In this document: positions 27,429 to 37,009 of the stretch, in pieces
How the letters are laid out: every line of letters begins with the position of its first letter
Position numbering within the stretch: position 1 is the stretch's first letter
From: Collinsella sp.
GTDB taxonomy: Bacteria > Actinomycetota > Coriobacteriia > Coriobacteriales > Coriobacteriaceae
Length of the DNA stretch: 64,000 nt
Assembly (NCBI GenBank): GCA_018373675.1
Contig: JAHAGQ010000006.1
Coordinates: 1-64,000 of the forward strand
Direction: 5' to 3'
The notes under the pieces: generated by a model
What the model was told of the DNA's origin: nothing
Seen by the model: the letters and a program-made list of their open reading frames with translations, nothing else
The model's database searches: none
Made by a program: the position numbers and the translations under genes

Positions 27429-28595
27429 TTAGGCAGCCGGGCAGATCTTCTTGAAGAGCTCGATGACGTCGTCGAGCGTCGCCTCGCGCGGGTTGCCCGG
27501 GAAGCAGGCGTCGGCCATGGCGTCCTTGGCCAGGACCTCGATCTCGTCAGCCTTCATGGCCTCGCAGACGTGCGGGATGTTCACGTCGGCGGAAAGCTGC
27601 TTGACGGCGGCGATAGCGGCGTCGGCGGCCTCGTCGGTGCTCATGCCCGTGGTGTCAACGCCCATGGCAACGGCGACCTTGGCCAGGCGCTCGGCGCAAA
27701 CCGGCTTGTTGAACTCCATGGCGATCGGCAGCAGCATGGCGCAGGCGACGCCGTGCGGGGTGTCGTAGTGAGCGGACAGGGTGTGAGCCATTGCATGGTC
27801 GATACCCAGGCCGACATTGGAGAAGCCCATGCCGGCGACATACTGGCCAAGGGCCATGCCCTCACGGCCGGAGCCGGGCTGGCCGGACTTGGCCTCGGCG
27901 ACAGAGTCGCGCAGGTTCTCGCTGATCAGCTTAATAGCCTCAAAGTGGAACATGTCGGAGAGCTCCCAAGCGCCCTTGGTGGTATAGCCCTCGATGGCGT
28001 GGGTCAGAGCGTCCATGCCGGTGGAGGCGGTCAGGCCGGCGGGCATGGAAGCCATCATGTCGGGGTCGACGACGGCGACCTCGGGGGCGTCGTTGGTGTC
28101 GACGCACACGAACTTGCGGACCTTCTCGGGGTCGGTGATGACGTAGTTGATGGTCACCTCGGCAGCGGTACCGGCGGTCGTCGGCACAGCGATGGTGAAC
28201 ACGGCATGGTTCTTAGTGGGAGCAACGCCCTCGAGGCTGCGGACATCGGCGAACTCGGGGTTATTGATGATGATGCCAATAGCCTTGGCAGTGTCCATAG
28301 AGGAGCCGCCACCGATGGTCACGATAGCGTCAGCCTCGGCGGCCTTGAAGGCCTCGACGCCGTCCTTGACGTTCTGAATCGTGGGGTTGGGCTTGATCTC
28401 GGAGTAGAGGCTCCAAGCGATGCCGGCGGCGTCGAGCTCGTCGGTCACCTTAGCGGTAACGCCAAACTTGACCAGATCGGGGTCGGAGCAGACGAAGATC
28501 TTCTTGTAGCCGCGACGCTGGAGCTCGCCGGGGATCTCCTTGATGGCGCCGGAACCATGATAAGAGATGGTATTGAGAACGAAACGATTAGCCAT
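27429..28595 (-). CDS. Iron-containing alcohol dehydrogenase, lactaldehyde-reductase-like
   Basis: This group III Fe-dependent NAD(P)H alcohol dehydrogenase has 388 residues. The NAD-binding GGGSSMDTAKAIG and the metal ligands D/H in GMDALTHAIEGY, H in GIDHAMAHTLSAHYDTPHGVA are present. It is closest in pattern to lactaldehyde reductase (FucO) and 1,2-propanediol oxidoreductases, so it may recycle NADH during fermentation, but the exact substrate cannot be read from sequence. No fucose genes are adjacent. The start at 28595 follows GGGAGG. An upstream LacI-like palindrome may regulate it. Confidence 0.9.
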   Translation of the reverse strand: MANRFVLNTISYHGSGAIKEIPGELQRRGYKKIFVCSDPDLVKFGVTAKVTDELDAAGIAWSLYSEIKPNPTIQNVKDGVEAFKAAEADAIVTIGGGSSMDTAKAIGIIINNPEFADVRSLEGVAPTKNHAVFTIAVPTTAGTAAEVTINYVITDPEKVRKFVCVDTNDAPEVAVVDPDMMASMPAGLTASTGMDALTHAIEGYTTKGAWELSDMFHFEAIKLISENLRDSVAEAKSGQPGSGREGMALGQYVAGMGFSNVGLGIDHAMAHTLSAHYDTPHGVACAMLLPIAMEFNKPVCAERLAKVAVAMGVDTTGMSTDEAADAAIAAVKQLSADVNIPHVCEAMKADEIEVLAKDAMADACFPGNPREATLDDVIELFKKICPAA

Positions 28596-28695
28596 TGATA
28601 GCCTCCCATCGTGTGCGGGGCATCCATTACGCCCCACGCTATGAGTCCCATCCTAACGCTTTTGAAACAAAAAACGCGTGAGAACGTCAAACTAT

Positions 28696-28709
28696 TTAAA
28701 GCGTTTCAA
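28696..28709. promoter_or_regulatory. LacI/CcpA-like palindrome upstream of the dehydrogenase
   Basis: TTAAAGCGTTTCAA is a near-perfect palindrome with the central CG typical of LacI-family operators. A related half-site (AACGCTTTTGAAAC) lies at about 28656-28669. No cognate regulator is seen in the window. Confidence 0.35.
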
Positions 28710-28720
28710 CAGACGATGAA

Positions 28721-28754
28721 AAATATTGCGGCAAAGGGACAGCCCCTTTGCCGC
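28721..28754 (-). terminator. Terminator of the DUF1275 gene
   Basis: On the minus strand GCGGCAAAGGGG pairs with CCCTTTGCCGC and is followed by AATATTT, just past the stop at 28761. The CAAAGGGAC/CCCTTTG core is also found at 59938. Confidence 0.75.
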
Positions 28755-28760
28755 ATTCGG

Positions 28761-29477
28761 TTACTTTCGGCAGCCCTCTTTCCAAGCCTCGGCCGCAACC
28801 TTCCAGCGTAAGCGCAAGTCGCGCTCGCGGTCGATGAACATGATGGCAAACGCGACAAACAGCAGCAAGCTCGCCACGACGATGGCGTGCAGGCCCATGC
28901 GCTCAATACACCAGTTGCCCAACACGGCGCCAAACACAAAGGTAAAGATCACGCCAAAGTACAGCAGGCCGTTTTCCAAAAAGCCGCGCCTGTGGGTGAT
29001 GATGTAATCGTCCACGTTTTGCAGCGCGTTGCGCAAGTTGCCGATGCACATGGTCGTAGCGATGCCGTGACCGTGGATCTTGCGGAAGCTCTCGACCTGC
29101 ATGCCGCAGGCAAACGAGGTAAGGCAGTTGGCGAGCAGGTTGTAACCGCCACCGGGGATAAAGCTCACGCCCAGCAAGATGACGGCTTCAAAGAACACCG
29201 TCACTTGGCGCCAGTGAATCACGCTGCCAAACCGTTCGTGTACCAGGTCGGCAAGCATAATGCCCACGGCAAACGACACCACAGGGAAGAAGTAGCGCCC
29301 CGCAAGTGTCCAATTGCCCTCCGAGATGCTCACGCCCACAAGCAGGATGTTGCCCGTCTGCGCGTTTGCGAAAACATGGTCGCGCCCAATGTACGAATAC
29401 ACATCCATAAAGCCGCCGGCGAGCGCCAGGATAATGCCCAGTTCGATGGACTCCGATATCTGTTTGGCACGCTGCAT
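28761..29477 (-). CDS. YoaK-family (DUF1275) membrane protein
   Basis: This polytopic inner-membrane protein has 238 residues and about six hydrophobic segments. The N-terminal signature GGFMDVYSYIGRDHVFANAQTGNILL and the GHGIATTMCIGNLRNA region are diagnostic for DUF1275. Function is unknown; members are often described as possible transporters. The start at 29477 has AAGGAGG ten bases upstream, and the longer open frame upstream lacks family similarity. It is divergent from the YgiQ gene. Confidence 0.88.
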   Translation of the reverse strand: MQRAKQISESIELGIILALAGGFMDVYSYIGRDHVFANAQTGNILLVGVSISEGNWTLAGRYFFPVVSFAVGIMLADLVHERFGSVIHWRQVTVFFEAVILLGVSFIPGGGYNLLANCLTSFACGMQVESFRKIHGHGIATTMCIGNLRNALQNVDDYIITHRRGFLENGLLYFGVIFTFVFGAVLGNWCIERMGLHAIVVASLLLFVAFAIMFIDRERDLRLRWKVAAEAWKEGCRK

Positions 29478-29659
29478 CGTCGTGCATCCTCCTTGTTGAC
29501 GACCCTCTCGTGCGTTGGCGGAAACATAGCCGCCGTTCATACTGTAACCCATTGACAACATGGCGTGCGCGCGAGACGGCTCCTTCGACACGGGGATACA
29601 CAGTCTGGAAACAAACGGCGCCCGCATCGGCACGCCGATCCGCCAGCCCATGTACTCCC

Positions 29660-29692
29660 CCAGTCTTTTTAGCTCCGTCCCAAAAAGACTGG
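29660..29692. promoter_or_regulatory. Inverted repeat beside the YgiQ promoter
   Basis: CCAGTCTTTTT and AAAAAGACTGG are perfect 11-base arms around an 11-base loop. The right arm sits one base ahead of a possible -10 (TACAAT, 29694-29699) for the YgiQ gene. It could be an operator or a small terminator. Confidence 0.45.
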
Positions 29693-29730
29693 TTACAATT
29701 ACGTGCAGCATACAGACACCGGGAGGGATC

Positions 29731-31866
29731 GTGGCAAAAAAGCCTCAGCACGCTCAGAACAACCAGCGCAGTCAGCAGGGCAAACAGGGCCAGCAGCAAA
29801 AGCGTGGCGGCAAGGCCCAGGGCGGCCACGCCGCTCATACCCCGGCAGCGCCCGCCCGCCCCTGGCGACCGGGCCGCGATAAGTTCCTCCCCGTCAGCCG
29901 CGCCGACATGGATGCGCGTGGCTGGGACCAGTGCGACTTTGTCTACATCTGCGGCGACGCCTATGTGGACCATCCCAGCTTTGGCATGGCCATCATCAGT
30001 CGCGTCCTCGACGCGCACGGCTACAAGGTGGGCATCATCTGCCAACCCGACTGGACCGACCCCGCCAGCATCACTGTGCTCGGCGAGCCGCGCCTGGGCT
30101 TTTTGGTCAGTGCCGGCAACATGGACTCCATGGTCAACCACTATTCGGTGACCAAACACCGCCGCCACACCGACGCCTATACCCCCGGTGGCGAGGAGGG
30201 GCGCCGTCCCAACCGAGCCGTCACGGTCTACGGCAACCTCATCCGCCAGACGTTTAAGGACGCCCCCATCATCATCGGCGGCATCGAGGCAAGCCTGCGC
30301 CGCCTGGCCCACTACGACTACTGGCAGGATAAGCTCAAGCGCTCGGTGCTGCTCGACTCGGGCGCCGACATCCTCATCTACGGCATGGGCGAGCACGCGA
30401 TTGTCGAGATTGCCGACGCGCTCGACGCGGGGCTGCCCATCGATCAGATCACCTATATCAACGGCACCGTCTACCGCACAGGCTCGCTCGACGAGGTCTA
30501 CGACTACGACCTGCTACCCAGCTGGGACGACCTTACCGCCGACAAGCTCAACTACGCACGCAGCTTTAACGTGCAACAGCAGAATATGGACCCCATCACC
30601 GGACATCGCCTGGTAGAGCCCTATCCCAACAGCGTCTATGTGGTGCAGAACCCGCCGTCGGCGACGTTGACGACCGATGAGATGGACGAGGTGGCCGAGC
30701 TCCCCTACGCACGCGATTGGCATCCCGACTACGATGCCGCGGGCGGCGTGCCGGCCTTTGCCGAGATCAAGTTTTCAATCAGCTCCAACCGCGGGTGCTT
30801 TGGTGAATGCTCGTTTTGCGCCCTCACCTTCCACCAAGGTCGCGTGTTGCAGATGCGCAGCCACGACTCGATCATGCGCGAGGCAGAGCTGCTCACGCGC
30901 GATCCCGAGTTTAAGGGCTACATCAACGACGTAGGCGGACCGACGGCCAACTTTAGCCGTCCCGCCTGCGACAAGCAGCTCAAGCACGGCGTGTGCAAGA
31001 ACAAGCGCTGTCTGTGGCCGAGCGTGTGCAAGAACATGGTGGTCGACGAAAGCGGCTACACGCAGCTGTTGCGCGACCTGCGCCAGCTGCCGGGCGTCAA
31101 AAAGGTCTTCGTGCGCAGCGGCATCCGTTTTGACTACACCATGGCCGATGCCTCGGACGAGTTTTTACGCGAGCTGCTGGAACACCATGTCTCGGGCCAG
31201 CTGCGCGTAGCGCCCGAGCACGTGAGCGACGCGGTGCTGTCCGTGATGGGCAAGCCGAGCCGAGCTGTCTACGACGCATTCTGCCGTAAATTTGAACGCT
31301 TGAATCGCGAATACGGACTCAAGCAGTACGTGGTGCCGTATCTGATCTCGAGCCACCCTGGTTCAACCATGAAGGAAGCCGTGGACCTTGCCGAAGCCGT
31401 GCGCGACATGGGCTACATGCCCGAGCAGGTACAGGACTTCTACCCCACCCCGTCCACCATGTCGACCTGCATGTACTACACCGGTGTAGATCCGCGCACC
31501 ATGCAGCCGATCTACGTGGCGCGCGACCCGCATGAGAAGGCCATGCAGCGCGCGCTCATCCAGTATCGCAAGCCCGAGAACTACAAGCTGGTGCGCGAGG
31601 CGCTAGAGAAGGCCGGGCGTCGTGATCTGATCGGCTATACCAAGCATTGCCTGATTCGCCCCGTGCCGCCACGCCCGGGCGAGACGTCTGCCGGCGGTGG
31701 GCATGGCACCGGCAAGAAGGGCGGCAAGGCCCACGGTGGCGCCGCCGGCAAGGGGCCCAAGGGCAGCAAGGGTCACGGCGGTATGTCCCGCGCGCAGAAC
31801 ACTGCCGGTCGCAATCGCGCGGCACAGGGGCGTCAGGGCGCCAACGGAGGCGGCAGACGCAACTAG
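29731..31866 (+). CDS. YgiQ-family radical SAM protein
   Basis: This is a radical SAM enzyme of 711 residues whose substrate is unknown. The N-terminal cobalamin-binding-like part starts FLPVSRADMDARGWDQCD with GDAYVDHPSFGMA. The SAM cluster motif is CFGECSFCAL (CxxxCxxC) near residue 350. The C-terminal DUF3362 region is followed by a low-complexity Lys/Gly/Arg tail (GKGPKGSKGHGG). A second Cys cluster (CDKQLKHGVCKNKRCLWPSVC) may hold another metal site. I chose the GTG at 29731 because GGGAGGG precedes it. The preceding in-frame sequence is unlike the family. Confidence 0.9.
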   Translation: MAKKPQHAQNNQRSQQGKQGQQQKRGGKAQGGHAAHTPAAPARPWRPGRDKFLPVSRADMDARGWDQCDFVYICGDAYVDHPSFGMAIISRVLDAHGYKVGIICQPDWTDPASITVLGEPRLGFLVSAGNMDSMVNHYSVTKHRRHTDAYTPGGEEGRRPNRAVTVYGNLIRQTFKDAPIIIGGIEASLRRLAHYDYWQDKLKRSVLLDSGADILIYGMGEHAIVEIADALDAGLPIDQITYINGTVYRTGSLDEVYDYDLLPSWDDLTADKLNYARSFNVQQQNMDPITGHRLVEPYPNSVYVVQNPPSATLTTDEMDEVAELPYARDWHPDYDAAGGVPAFAEIKFSISSNRGCFGECSFCALTFHQGRVLQMRSHDSIMREAELLTRDPEFKGYINDVGGPTANFSRPACDKQLKHGVCKNKRCLWPSVCKNMVVDESGYTQLLRDLRQLPGVKKVFVRSGIRFDYTMADASDEFLRELLEHHVSGQLRVAPEHVSDAVLSVMGKPSRAVYDAFCRKFERLNREYGLKQYVVPYLISSHPGSTMKEAVDLAEAVRDMGYMPEQVQDFYPTPSTMSTCMYYTGVDPRTMQPIYVARDPHEKAMQRALIQYRKPENYKLVREALEKAGRRDLIGYTKHCLIRPVPPRPGETSAGGGHGTGKKGGKAHGGAAGKGPKGSKGHGGMSRAQNTAGRNRAAQGRQGANGGGRRN

Positions 31867-31911
31867 CGCGGCGAGGCGGCATGCCGCCGTTGGCGACACG
31901 ACACGCCCCAC

Positions 31912-31963
31912 CAATAAAATGCCGCTCGCTGGGGCGTCGCAGAACGATTCCCCGGCGAGCGGC
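31912..31963 (-). terminator. Terminator of the beta-glucoside operon (possibly bidirectional)
   Basis: GCCGCTCGCTGGGG pairs with CCCCGGCGAGCGGC. On the minus strand ATTTTATT follows, so it ends the PTS operon whose stop is at 31993. It also lies about 55 bases after the convergent YgiQ gene. Confidence 0.75.
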
Positions 31964-31992
31964 CGATTAATATTGTCTATCTCAAAACGTCG

Positions 31993-33362
31993 TTACTTTT
32001 TGTCGAAACGACCATAGAGCGCAAACGAGAGCGCCGCAGAGATAACCCAAGTCAAAGCGATGCAGACGACAATCATGATCAGGTTCATGGGATTGCCGCT
32101 TGGATCGGCATAAACGGGCAACGAGGTAATGCCGGGCATAACAAAGCCGAAGCACTTTGCGCCGAGAACAACGGTAAGCGCACCGCCAATGCCATCCGCA
32201 ATCATCGCAGCGATAAGCGGAGTCCTGTTAGGAACCTGAACGGTAAACAAGGCGGGCTCGGAAATTCCCATAAATGCTGAGAAGGCGCACGTCATTGCAG
32301 CGGACTTGAGCTTTTCGTCGGTCATGCGCAGGGCTGCACCAAAAGACGCACCGCTTTCGGCGAGGTTATGGCAGAAAGAGATCGGGAGCAGATAGTCATA
32401 CCCAAGCGTTGCGATATTGGAAATCTGGATAGGGCTCGTTGACTGATGCATGCCGAAGAGCACGATAAGCGGCATAAAGAAGCCCAGCAGAAAACCGGCA
32501 ACGGGGCCTAACGTCGAGAATAGCCAAACGATACCGTTGGCAAGACCAAGACCGCACCAGGCACCAATCGGAGCGAGCACAAACAGGTTGACGGGAATCA
32601 CGATAGCAAGGGAGAGCGCCGGAACGACAACGAGCTTAAAAAGATCCGGCACGACTTTGTCGATTGCACGATATACAAAAGACAAGCCAATGACGCCAAA
32701 GATAACCGGGAACACGGAATCGGCGTAGCTAAAATCGGCACCGCAAAACCGAACAGCGCAAGGGGCGTCTCGCCCGTACCGACAGCGTTGACAATGGTCG
32801 GGTACATCAGCGATCCGGCAACACAAAGCGCAAGCGAACGGTTGACCCGGAACTTATCAGCTGTAGACATTGCCAGCAAAAACGGCAAGAAGTAGAACGG
32901 GATATCCGAAATCATATTGAATATCGCAAAGTCGCCGGCACCCGTGTCGATTCCAAAAGCCGCGATAGCAGCCAGGATGCCCTTTACGATGCCTCCCGCC
33001 ACCAGTGCGGGAATGATAGCGGAAAAGATGCCGGTGATGATATCGAATACGCGAGCCGAACCTTTTTGGAGCTCAGGCTGCTCGGCGTCGGCGGAGACCT
33101 CGCCACCCATCCTGTCACCTAGCATGGGCTCCAATTCGTCATATACCGACCCCACGCTGGCGCCGATGATAACTTGCCACTGTCCGTCTTTAACCTGCGC
33201 GCCCAAGGCGCCGTCAAGCGTCTTAAGGGCCTCCAGGTCTGCCTTGCTATCGTCCTTCAGGTTGAATCTGAGCCTTGTAATGCAGTGCGTTGCCATAACA
33301 ACGTTATCGGCGCCGCCCACGAGCTCGAGGACACGAGCGGCCAGTTCCTTCTTGTCTGCCAC
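31993..33362 (-). pseudogene. Beta-glucoside PTS EIIBC, frameshifted
   Basis: This would be a sugar transporter-phosphorylase of about 456 residues. The EIIB domain has the phosphocysteine in MATHCITRLRFNL, and EIIC follows with FGMHQSTSPIQIS and GISEPALFTVQ. The first frame is open from 33362 to about 32735 (..LALFGFAVPI), then the match continues in the -1 frame (FSYADSVFPVIFG..) to 31993. Restoring one base to the A-run at 32731-32734 joins both halves into the normal family sequence. The GTG at 33362 has TAGGAG ahead. A real deletion, phase variation or a sequencing error are all possible. No EIIA domain is present. Confidence 0.85.
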
Positions 33363-33373
33363 GACAATCACTC

Positions 33374-34852
33374 CTACCCAAGATCCTCGCCATTAGTGGC
33401 GATACATTTCTGATACCAATAGAAAGAGTCTTTACGCGAGCGCTCCGCAGTGCCGTTGCCGCAATTATCCAGATCGACATAGATAAGCCCGTAGCGCTTG
33501 TCCATCGTAAGAGGACCGCAGGCAACAAGGTCAATGAATCCCCAGATCATGTATCCGCGCACGTCAACGCCATCGATCACCGCTTCTTTAAGGCACTTTA
33601 TGTGCTGGCGCAAATAATCGATTCGATACTCGTCGTGGATGCTGCCATCCTCCTCGACTACATCAGATGTACCGAGGCCGTTCTCGGCGATATACAGAGG
33701 CAGCCCATAGCGGTCATACATCTGGTTAAGGGTAACCCTCAGGCCAATGGGATCGAGCTGCCAGCCCCACTCACTCGTCTCGAGATAAGGGTTCTTGTTT
33801 GCCATGACCAGATTACCCGCAGTCTTCTCCCATCCCTGATCGCAGGTGGATACCTGGGAAAAGTAGTACGAAAAGGCCAGGAAGTCGACCGTGTTGCGAG
33901 CGATGAGCTCTTCATCGCCCGGTTCCATTTGAATCTCGATATCACACGCATCGAAATAGCGATTCATATAAGCGGGGTATTTTCCACGAGCCATCACGTC
34001 CGTATAGAACCAGTTGGAATACTGGTCGTCGTGAATAGCCTGCATGTTATCTTCGGGACGGCAGGTGGCGGGATACGTACAGAATCGAGCGATCATGCCG
34101 CCAACGGGAGTATCGGGCGAAAGACGATGGACAATCTCGACGGCACGCGCATTGGCAACGAACTCGTGGTGCAGGCACTGGAAGATGGCTCGATCGAAGT
34201 TCTCCCCCTCTTCGTCTTTGACCAGACAGACCCCGTCCCAAGGCGAAAAACGCGCTGCATTGAACTCGTTAAAAGGCAGCCAGAAATCGACCAGATCGCC
34301 CAATTCCGTAACGATTGTCTCGACATAGCGGGCGAAGAAATCAATCGTCTTGCGATTCTTCCATCCCCCATATGTGGTGACAAGATTTACCGGGATGTCA
34401 TAGTGGAGCATGGTGACGAAGGTTTTAATGCCGTGCTTTTTGCACTCACCCAGCATGCTTCGATACCACTCGATGCCTTCGCGGTTAGGCTCAAGATCAT
34501 CTCCGTTAGGATAGATTCGGCTCCAGCAAATAGAAGTGCGGAACAGCTTGAGGCCCATCTCCGCAAAAAGCGCGATGTCCTCACGGTAGTGATGATAGAA
34601 GTCGTTACCGCGCCTAAACGGGTAGAACTCAACACCATCATCTGCGAGAGCGTTCATTAGTTCGTCATGGCAGAAGGGGTTGTTTTGATGCTTGTCCTCA
34701 ATCTGGTCATGAGTCCAGGTACCATCCAGCCATCGACAATCCTGCGTCGACTTTCCCTTTCCGCCCTCATTCCAGGCGCCATCGGCCTGCGAGCACGATA
34801 TGGCTCCGCCCCATAAAAAGTCGGAGTCAAACCCATGTTTTAACTTACTCAT
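33374..34852 (-). CDS. bglA: 6-phospho-beta-glucosidase, GH1
   Basis: This cytosolic enzyme hydrolyses phosphorylated beta-glucosides such as cellobiose-6-P or salicin-6-P taken up by the downstream PTS. It has 492 residues. The acid/base Glu is in LPFNEFNA and the nucleophile Glu in YIAENGLG. The C-terminal LTMDKRYGLIYVD is the phosphate-recognition region of 6-phospho-glycosidases. The start at 34852 follows AAGGAGGG. It lies 11 bases ahead of the EIIBC gene in one operon, divergent from an AraC regulator that probably controls it. Confidence 0.93.
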   Translation of the reverse strand: MSKLKHGFDSDFLWGGAISCSQADGAWNEGGKGKSTQDCRWLDGTWTHDQIEDKHQNNPFCHDELMNALADDGVEFYPFRRGNDFYHHYREDIALFAEMGLKLFRTSICWSRIYPNGDDLEPNREGIEWYRSMLGECKKHGIKTFVTMLHYDIPVNLVTTYGGWKNRKTIDFFARYVETIVTELGDLVDFWLPFNEFNAARFSPWDGVCLVKDEEGENFDRAIFQCLHHEFVANARAVEIVHRLSPDTPVGGMIARFCTYPATCRPEDNMQAIHDDQYSNWFYTDVMARGKYPAYMNRYFDACDIEIQMEPGDEELIARNTVDFLAFSYYFSQVSTCDQGWEKTAGNLVMANKNPYLETSEWGWQLDPIGLRVTLNQMYDRYGLPLYIAENGLGTSDVVEEDGSIHDEYRIDYLRQHIKCLKEAVIDGVDVRGYMIWGFIDLVACGPLTMDKRYGLIYVDLDNCGNGTAERSRKDSFYWYQKCIATNGEDLG

Positions 34853-34933
34853 TTGCCCTCCTTGATCGGATGCTCCAGCGGATAACCCAATACTAGGAAG
34901 AACAAGATGCATAAGATATCGCATAGAAAGCGT

Positions 34934-34961
34934 TTGTTTATAACATTTTTTTAGATATAAT
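34934..34961 (+). promoter_or_regulatory. Promoter of the AraC-type regulator
   Basis: TTGTTT and a perfect TATAAT are separated by 16 bases, with the -10 about 45 bases ahead of the start codon. The surrounding A/T-rich sequence contrasts with the GC-rich genes. Confidence 0.6.
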
Positions 34962-35005
34962 ACCGTTTAAGGCATCGATTCTACCGTTCACCCCTGGAGC
35001 ACCCC

Positions 35006-35998
35006 ATGGATTCGAATCTCAAACAGCTGCTCTATACGCATACCGAGACCGAAGAGTGGCATCGCACACATCCGGGAGAGCTCAGCCCGCGATATAACAG
35101 GGTGGAAACCACAACCATTAACGGCGAAGAGGTCTATCTGTTTGATTGGAAAGAAACTCTCGACGAAAACCCTGTGGGCCTTATCAAGGAGTCGCGCTTT
35201 ACCGATATTCCTCCTCATATCAATCGGGATATGGAGCTTAACTACGTGTACGACGGCGTCTGCACGTTTATCGTCAACGGACGGCGACTACTCCTTAAAA
35301 AGGGCGACGTGCTCATTTGCAACACCGGCGTAGTCAGAAGCGTTCCATACGTTAAGGGCGAGCATGATATCGTCATTTCGATCGTCTTCAAAAAAGAAAT
35401 GTTCGATTCGTTGTTCCTGAGCCAGCTACCCGGCGCGTCACCATTAACGAATCTTCTATTTGATTTTGTGTCCAAAAAACGCGAGGCCCGAAAATATCTC
35501 ATTCTTCCAGAGGAATACGCCCGACATGCGCGACGCCTCATCGAGATGCTCTTTATCGAATATCACTTTAAAGATGCCTATTCCAATGAACTCATGAGGA
35601 ACCTCGCCGTCAGCCTATTCCTTGTTCTCATTCGAGGACTGTACCGACGCTCCGCAACTGATAACCAGGCGATCATGTCGGACGAACGCATCGTGTCGAT
35701 TCTGAATCATATTGAGCGAAGCTACGGCGACTGCACACTCGAAAGCATTGCGAGCGATACGGGTTATAGCACCAGCTATCTCAGCAGCTTGATCAAGCAA
35801 AAAACCGGCAAAACGTTTTCGCAAATCAAGCTCAACCAGCAGCTCACAGAGGCGGCATATCTTCTCAATAACACCGAGCGCAGCGTGCAGTATGTAGCCC
35901 GAAAAGTCGGCATCTCCAACATGTCATTCTTTTACTCAAAATTTAAAGAAGCATTCGGCGAAACGCCAGGTGCGTTCAGGACGCATCGGTCTAATTAA
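35006..35998 (+). CDS. AraC-family transcriptional regulator
   Basis: This regulator of 330 residues has an N-terminal cupin-like sensor (IPPHINRDMELNYVYDGVCTF, then LLLKKGDVLICNTG) and a C-terminal pair of helix-turn-helices from about residue 225 (LESIASDTGYSTSYLSSLIK and VQYVARKVGISNMSFFYSKF). It is divergent from bglA with a 153-base shared control region, so it most likely switches the beta-glucoside operon in response to its sugar. Its lower GC than its neighbours suggests the locus may have been acquired. Confidence 0.9.
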   Translation: MDSNLKQLLYTHTETEEWHRTHPGELSPRYNRVETTTINGEEVYLFDWKETLDENPVGLIKESRFTDIPPHINRDMELNYVYDGVCTFIVNGRRLLLKKGDVLICNTGVVRSVPYVKGEHDIVISIVFKKEMFDSLFLSQLPGASPLTNLLFDFVSKKREARKYLILPEEYARHARRLIEMLFIEYHFKDAYSNELMRNLAVSLFLVLIRGLYRRSATDNQAIMSDERIVSILNHIERSYGDCTLESIASDTGYSTSYLSSLIKQKTGKTFSQIKLNQQLTEAAYLLNNTERSVQYVARKVGISNMSFFYSKFKEAFGETPGAFRTHRSN

Positions 35999-36006
35999 AG
36001 GCGTTA

Positions 36007-36921
36007 TTACTCAGACCGATCAGCTTCGCGCGACACGGGAATGCGCAATCGAAGCAGCGAGCGCATCGCCTCTACCAGCACAAAGCCGGCGATGCCAACC
36101 GTGACCACAACGTCGAGCGGTGTGCCCACAAACCACAGCAGCCCCATGAGATACGACCCGGCATTAAAGGCAAAGTGCAGCAGGATCGTGTAGCAAAGCT
36201 TTCCGGTCGTCACGAGCACCCAACCAAAAATGAGGCCGGCAGCGCCCGCATAGCAACCCTGCACCCAGTTCATGTGCATAAAGCCGAAGATCGCCGCCTG
36301 CAGCACAATCGCCGCGGCGATACCCCAGTTACTCGGGGCCGCCCAGGGCACCATGGCGCCGTCTTGCGGTCGCACGAGACGTCGGCGCTTCCAAAGTGGG
36401 CGGCACTGCGGGTTAAACGCTCGGAGCGAAAACTCAAAAATAATGCCGCGCACCAGCAACTCCTCGCAAAACGGAGCGCCGAGCACCGTGGTCAGGACAG
36501 CAAGAAGGCTGGTATCGCCCATGCCCGTTTCCTCGACGAGCTCGCTATAGTCTGCCGAGACCTCGGGCAACAGCGACAGCACGGCGTCGGTCACGTAGCC
36601 AACGACCACCTGCAGGGCCAAGCCGATCACGATAACGCAGGCAATGCGCTTCCACGCGCTACGCAATCCCCCGCCAAGTGGACGCTCACCTTGCCAGCGC
36701 GCGATAAACGACCGCGGCCACAAATAACGCCACCACAGCAGCGCCATCAAAAACGATGCCGTCTGAGCGGCAGCCTGGAACCATTGGATATCGAGATTGT
36801 CGATCGGATAGCCCGTCAGCACCGACACGGCATCGAGAACTGAAAACAGGACCACGCTCAGGGCTATATCGGCAGCGACAACGCCAAAACAGGCAAGCGC
36901 CCAAATCATCGCATTGAGCAT
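36007..36921 (-). CDS. CPBP-family intramembrane glutamic protease
   Basis: This polytopic membrane protein has 304 residues and about eight hydrophobic segments. The ABI/CPBP motifs are intact: EELLVRG (EExxxR) near residue 155, FGFMHMNW (FxxxH) and LLHFAFNAGS (HxxxN). Family members cleave or process membrane substrates; some protect against bacteriocins. The substrate is unknown here. The start at 36921 follows GAGGAGG. It converges with the AraC gene, the stops being eight bases apart. Confidence 0.9.
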   Translation of the reverse strand: MLNAMIWALACFGVVAADIALSVVLFSVLDAVSVLTGYPIDNLDIQWFQAAAQTASFLMALLWWRYLWPRSFIARWQGERPLGGGLRSAWKRIACVIVIGLALQVVVGYVTDAVLSLLPEVSADYSELVEETGMGDTSLLAVLTTVLGAPFCEELLVRGIIFEFSLRAFNPQCRPLWKRRRLVRPQDGAMVPWAAPSNWGIAAAIVLQAAIFGFMHMNWVQGCYAGAAGLIFGWVLVTTGKLCYTILLHFAFNAGSYLMGLLWFVGTPLDVVVTVGIAGFVLVEAMRSLLRLRIPVSREADRSE

Positions 36922-36948
36922 GCCAACCTCCTCAAAACCCGGCACTTA

Positions 36949-36986
36949 GGGACGTTCCTTAACTGCCGGCAGAAAAGGAACGTCCC
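36949..36986. repeat. Family C palindrome GGGACGTTCCTT
   Basis: Perfect 12-base arms (36949-36960 and 36975-36986) surround a GCCGGC-containing loop. The segment from ACTTAGGGACGTTCC through GCCGGCA recurs at about 48470-48497. It sits between the lone antitoxin stop and the CPBP gene. Confidence 0.75.
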
Positions 36987-37009
36987 CAAGTGCCGGCAGT
37001 TTGGGACAG

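Noticed and set aside
32598..32826. Programmed -1 ribosomal frameshift in the PTS gene
   Set aside because: No X-XXY-YYZ slippery heptamer in the right phase and no clear downstream stem; EIIBC proteins are not known to use frameshifting. A one-base loss fits better.
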